Below are positions 61,684-64,000 of a DNA stretch of 64,000 nucleotides, piece by piece (position 1 is the stretch's first letter; each line of letters starts with the position of its first letter). Under the pieces are notes generated by a model. It was not told the origin of the DNA and made no database searches. It worked only from the letters and a program-made list of their open reading frames with translations. This stretch comes from an uncultured Verrucomicrobiota bacterium. GTDB taxonomy: Bacteria; Verrucomicrobiota; Verrucomicrobiia; Opitutales; Seribacteraceae. Both the position numbers and the translations under genes were made by a program. The stretch spans positions 1-64,000 of the forward strand of contig CACMZN010000004.1 in the NCBI GenBank assembly GCA_902618175.1, read 5' to 3'.

Positions 61684-64000
61684 AACCGGGTGAATCTATG
61701 AATTTACGCGAAATGATCAAGGCATCGGCGGGTAGCGGAAAGACCTATCAATTGACCGATCGGTTCATCTATCTGATGTTAATTGGTTCGGATCCTGAGA
61801 GTATCGTGGCGCTTACCTTTTCGCGAAAGGCTGCTGGAGAGTTTTTCGATGCGATCCTCAGGAAACTTGCCGAAGCGGCCAAGGATCCGAAAGCAAGGGA
61901 GGCCATGGAGGTGAAATTCGGATTGAAGATATCCTCGTCGATGGTCCGGGAGAAAATTTCCAGTCTGCTCCAGTCCATGAATCGGTTGACTTTGGGAACG
62001 TTGGACTCGTTCTTTTTCGCCATGCTCTCCTCCGCTCCACTGGAATACGGCCTGGCGGTGGGGTTCGACTTGATGGACGAAGCCTCCATTCGTGAAAGAT
62101 GGTCGGATTGCCTGAAGCGTTGTTTCGAAGAAAGCCTGACTGAGAGCACTCTGCTTATTGACGCTTTTTCTCGAGCCCGCAAGCTTCAGGAGGACAGGGA
62201 GTTTTTCCCATGGATAATGGAACTGGCTCTTTCCTTTCGGGATTTGCTCGATCAATGCCCGAACTCCGATGCATGGGGTGCGGTGGAAGATCTTTGGCCT
62301 GATTCCGCTTCATGGAAGCAAATTCCCGAAGGTTATGATCTCTCCGGGGATTCCGCCCGATGCAGGGAACTTTTGCAAAACCAAGAGATTGAGGTGGTGC
62401 CCGAGTTGTCTGGCGAACGAGTGAGGAAAGCTCTTGAGACTGCAATTCGCGAATTCGAGGACTGGGTCCCCGGGGCAAACGACAGAAGGAGTGGAACTGT
62501 ATTCGCACAGCTTTTGAAGGCTTCCATGGATAGCCATTCCTCTTTGTCCATCTCTTACTACGGAAAGGACTATCGGTTTTCGGGTGAATGGGTATCCGCA
62601 GTTCGGAGGATGTCCGGGCATATCATCGGAGAGGAGCTGCGCATTTGCGGAATTCGGACCAAGGGAATGCATACTCTTTTGTCCAAGGTGGTGGAGAGTT
62701 ACCGAAAACTGGTTCTTGAGAAAGGAGGAATCACATTCTCCGATTTGCCGATGCTTTTGAATCAGGGTGGAAACGAATTGACCAGAATGAACCGCGAATA
62801 TCGTTTGGATCGAAAGTATTTGCATTGGATGTTGGACGAATTTCAGGATACTTCACCGATCCAATGGGGAGTGATCGAACCTTTGCTTGAAGAGGTCCTT
62901 TACGACCCGGAAGAGCAACGGACGTTTTTTTGCGTGGGTGATCAGAAACAATCAATCTATGGATGGCGAGGAGGGGATTCCCGTTTGTTCGGTTACTTGG
63001 AGGAGCGCTTCTCGGATCGACTTAAAATCGACGACCTGAACCTTTCCTGGCGTTCGGGCAAAGATGTTCTGAAGGTGATCAATCAGGTCTTCGGTTCGGG
63101 GTTGCAAGGAGCGGGCTCGGTCGGTCGATGGAGAAGAAACTGGATGCCTCATCGGGTCTCTCCAAAGACCGAAAAACTAAGTGGAAACGTGGTTTGGTGG
63201 ACTGCCAAGAAAGAGGAGGAGCGTTTACGGGCAATTGCTGAATTACTGAGAACCATCGACCCCGTCGGTCGGGGTTGGACATGCGCGGTTCTCACTCAAA
63301 AACGGAAAACCGCACGGGCCATCGTTGATTTTCTAAGAAAAGAATTACCCGGTATGCCGATTGAGGATGAAGTTGGTTCTTTGCCTGCGAATGACAATGG
63401 TTTTTCGCAGCTTCTGCTTTCCCTCCTCAAGGCTTCCGTCCACCCCACCGATGAATGGGCCATCGGACATTTGGAGATGTCTCCCTTGCTTCGGCGCGAA
63501 TCCCGAGACCTTTCGGAAATTCTCCATGAAGTCCGGACATTTACCCATGAGAGGGGTTTAGCGGAATTTGTCCGCAAATGGGGCGGAATAGCTCTGACCT
63601 GGGTGGATGTGGAGGCTCGTCCTTTTGCAAACAAGCGGTTAAGGCAGACTTTTGATCTTGCCCGTTCCTTTGATCGGAGAGGGCAGCGTGAGGTCGACCT
63701 TTTCTTACAGGCTGTCCAGAGTGCAGAATCTTCGCGTGGAGCTATGGAAACCAGTGTACGAGCCATGACGATTCATGGGTCCAAGGGCTTGACTTTTGAC
63801 ATGGTGATCATGCCTGAACTGGGCGGTAATAGCCTTCGCTCCGTGGGTGGGCGAAGATCAGGAAATGGGGTGGAGTTGTACGGGAAATCCTCTTCCTCGG
63901 GAATTGGCTGCGATTGGGTCTTAAGCAAACCCAAGAAGATTATCCAGGAGTCGGACCCCTACCTCTCGGACTTGTTGAATTCGGGTCAGGAGAAGGCGGC
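61680..64000 (+). CDS. AddA/UvrD-like helicase, 5' part
   Basis: This gene runs off the window after 773 codons. Superfamily 1A motifs appear in order: Walker A ASAGSGKT (residues 15-22), Ia ALTFSRKAA, II WMLDEFQDTSPIQW, III FFCVGDQKQSIYGWRGGD, IV LNLSWRS and V AMTIHGSKGLTFDMV. The ATGA overlap with the AddB-like gene couples them. The C-terminal nuclease domain, if present, is outside the window. It unwinds DNA from double-strand breaks as an AddAB-type complex. Confidence 0.93.
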   Translation, partial: MKPGESMNLREMIKASAGSGKTYQLTDRFIYLMLIGSDPESIVALTFSRKAAGEFFDAILRKLAEAAKDPKAREAMEVKFGLKISSSMVREKISSLLQSMNRLTLGTLDSFFFAMLSSAPLEYGLAVGFDLMDEASIRERWSDCLKRCFEESLTESTLLIDAFSRARKLQEDREFFPWIMELALSFRDLLDQCPNSDAWGAVEDLWPDSASWKQIPEGYDLSGDSARCRELLQNQEIEVVPELSGERVRKALETAIREFEDWVPGANDRRSGTVFAQLLKASMDSHSSLSISYYGKDYRFSGEWVSAVRRMSGHIIGEELRICGIRTKGMHTLLSKVVESYRKLVLEKGGITFSDLPMLLNQGGNELTRMNREYRLDRKYLHWMLDEFQDTSPIQWGVIEPLLEEVLYDPEEQRTFFCVGDQKQSIYGWRGGDSRLFGYLEERFSDRLKIDDLNLSWRSGKDVLKVINQVFGSGLQGAGSVGRWRRNWMPHRVSPKTEKLSGNVVWWTAKKEEERLRAIAELLRTIDPVGRGWTCAVLTQKRKTARAIVDFLRKELPGMPIEDEVGSLPANDNGFSQLLLSLLKASVHPTDEWAIGHLEMSPLLRRESRDLSEILHEVRTFTHERGLAEFVRKWGGIALTWVDVEARPFANKRLRQTFDLARSFDRRGQREVDLFLQAVQSAESSRGAMETSVRAMTIHGSKGLTFDMVIMPELGGNSLRSVGGRRSGNGVELYGKSSSSGIGCDWVLSKPKKIIQESDPYLSDLLNSGQEKA

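Overview
This 64 kb window is a moderate-GC bacterial chromosome segment. It most resembles the PVC superphylum, probably a free-living, possibly marine, member of Verrucomicrobiota. The evidence is two secreted sulfatases (one fused to a DUF1080/LamG-like domain, one to HEAT repeats), a DUF1501 / pre-peptidase C-terminal / DUF1549-DUF1553 / 'planctomycete cytochrome c' gene cluster, a Tat-exported sugar-isomerase-like TIM barrel, an ALDH16-type double aldehyde dehydrogenase and many PVC-typical secreted proteins. Taxonomy is inferred from gene content only; no rRNA is present.

Layout. 1-4.1 kb: 3' part of a UmuC-like polymerase, a PQQ-propeller lipoprotein, a SOUL/glutathione-peroxidase pair and an AlkB-like dioxygenase. 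4.5-11.4 kb: a renalase-like FAD enzyme, a beta-barrel protein, SRPBCC and DUF2071 proteins, an ECF sigma factor with a soluble anti-sigma-like partner, a DUF2237 protein and a sodium:alanine symporter broken by a G9 tract. 11.4-18.7 kb: a deoxynucleoside salvage locus with two divergent arms, DERA-ALDH16 on one side and cdd-deoA-upp-mqo on the other. 19.2-26.1 kb: a Gfo/Idh/MocA oxidoreductase, an M48 protease-LemA pair, a sulfatase and two small DoxX-like membrane proteins. 26.1-29.5 kb: an AT-rich segment with fmdA (formamidase) behind a very good sigma-54 promoter, fmdB, a strong terminator and tRNA-Thr(CGT); a decayed copy of that tRNA lies at the other edge. 29.7-36.4 kb: two YwqK/MORN-type repeat proteins, a LysR regulator, a discoidin-like protein, a decayed flagellin/C-type-lectin pseudogene, and a TPR-pseudopilin pair. 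36.4-48.6 kb: a trypsin-LamG-SirB1 fusion and a large minus-strand cytochrome/DUF1501 operon. 48.8-52.6 kb: a tight three-gene operon encoding a small RHH-like protein, an MscS channel with a cyclic-nucleotide-binding domain, and a secretin with a novel C-terminal half. 52.7-64 kb: a HEAT sulfatase, rmuC, small ORFs, an orphan C5 cytosine methyltransferase and an AddB/AddA-like nuclease-helicase pair, the last running off the window.

How the genes fit together. The clearest pathway is pyrimidine (deoxy)nucleoside recycling: Cdd deaminates, DeoA phosphorolyses, Upp recaptures uracil, DERA splits deoxyribose-5-phosphate and ALDH16 plausibly oxidises the acetaldehyde. DeoB is not in the window. 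The fmdA-fmdB segment looks like a nitrogen-scavenging module under sigma-54 control. The strongest candidate for something undescribed is the RHH / MscS-cNMP / secretin operon, with twin palindromes upstream.
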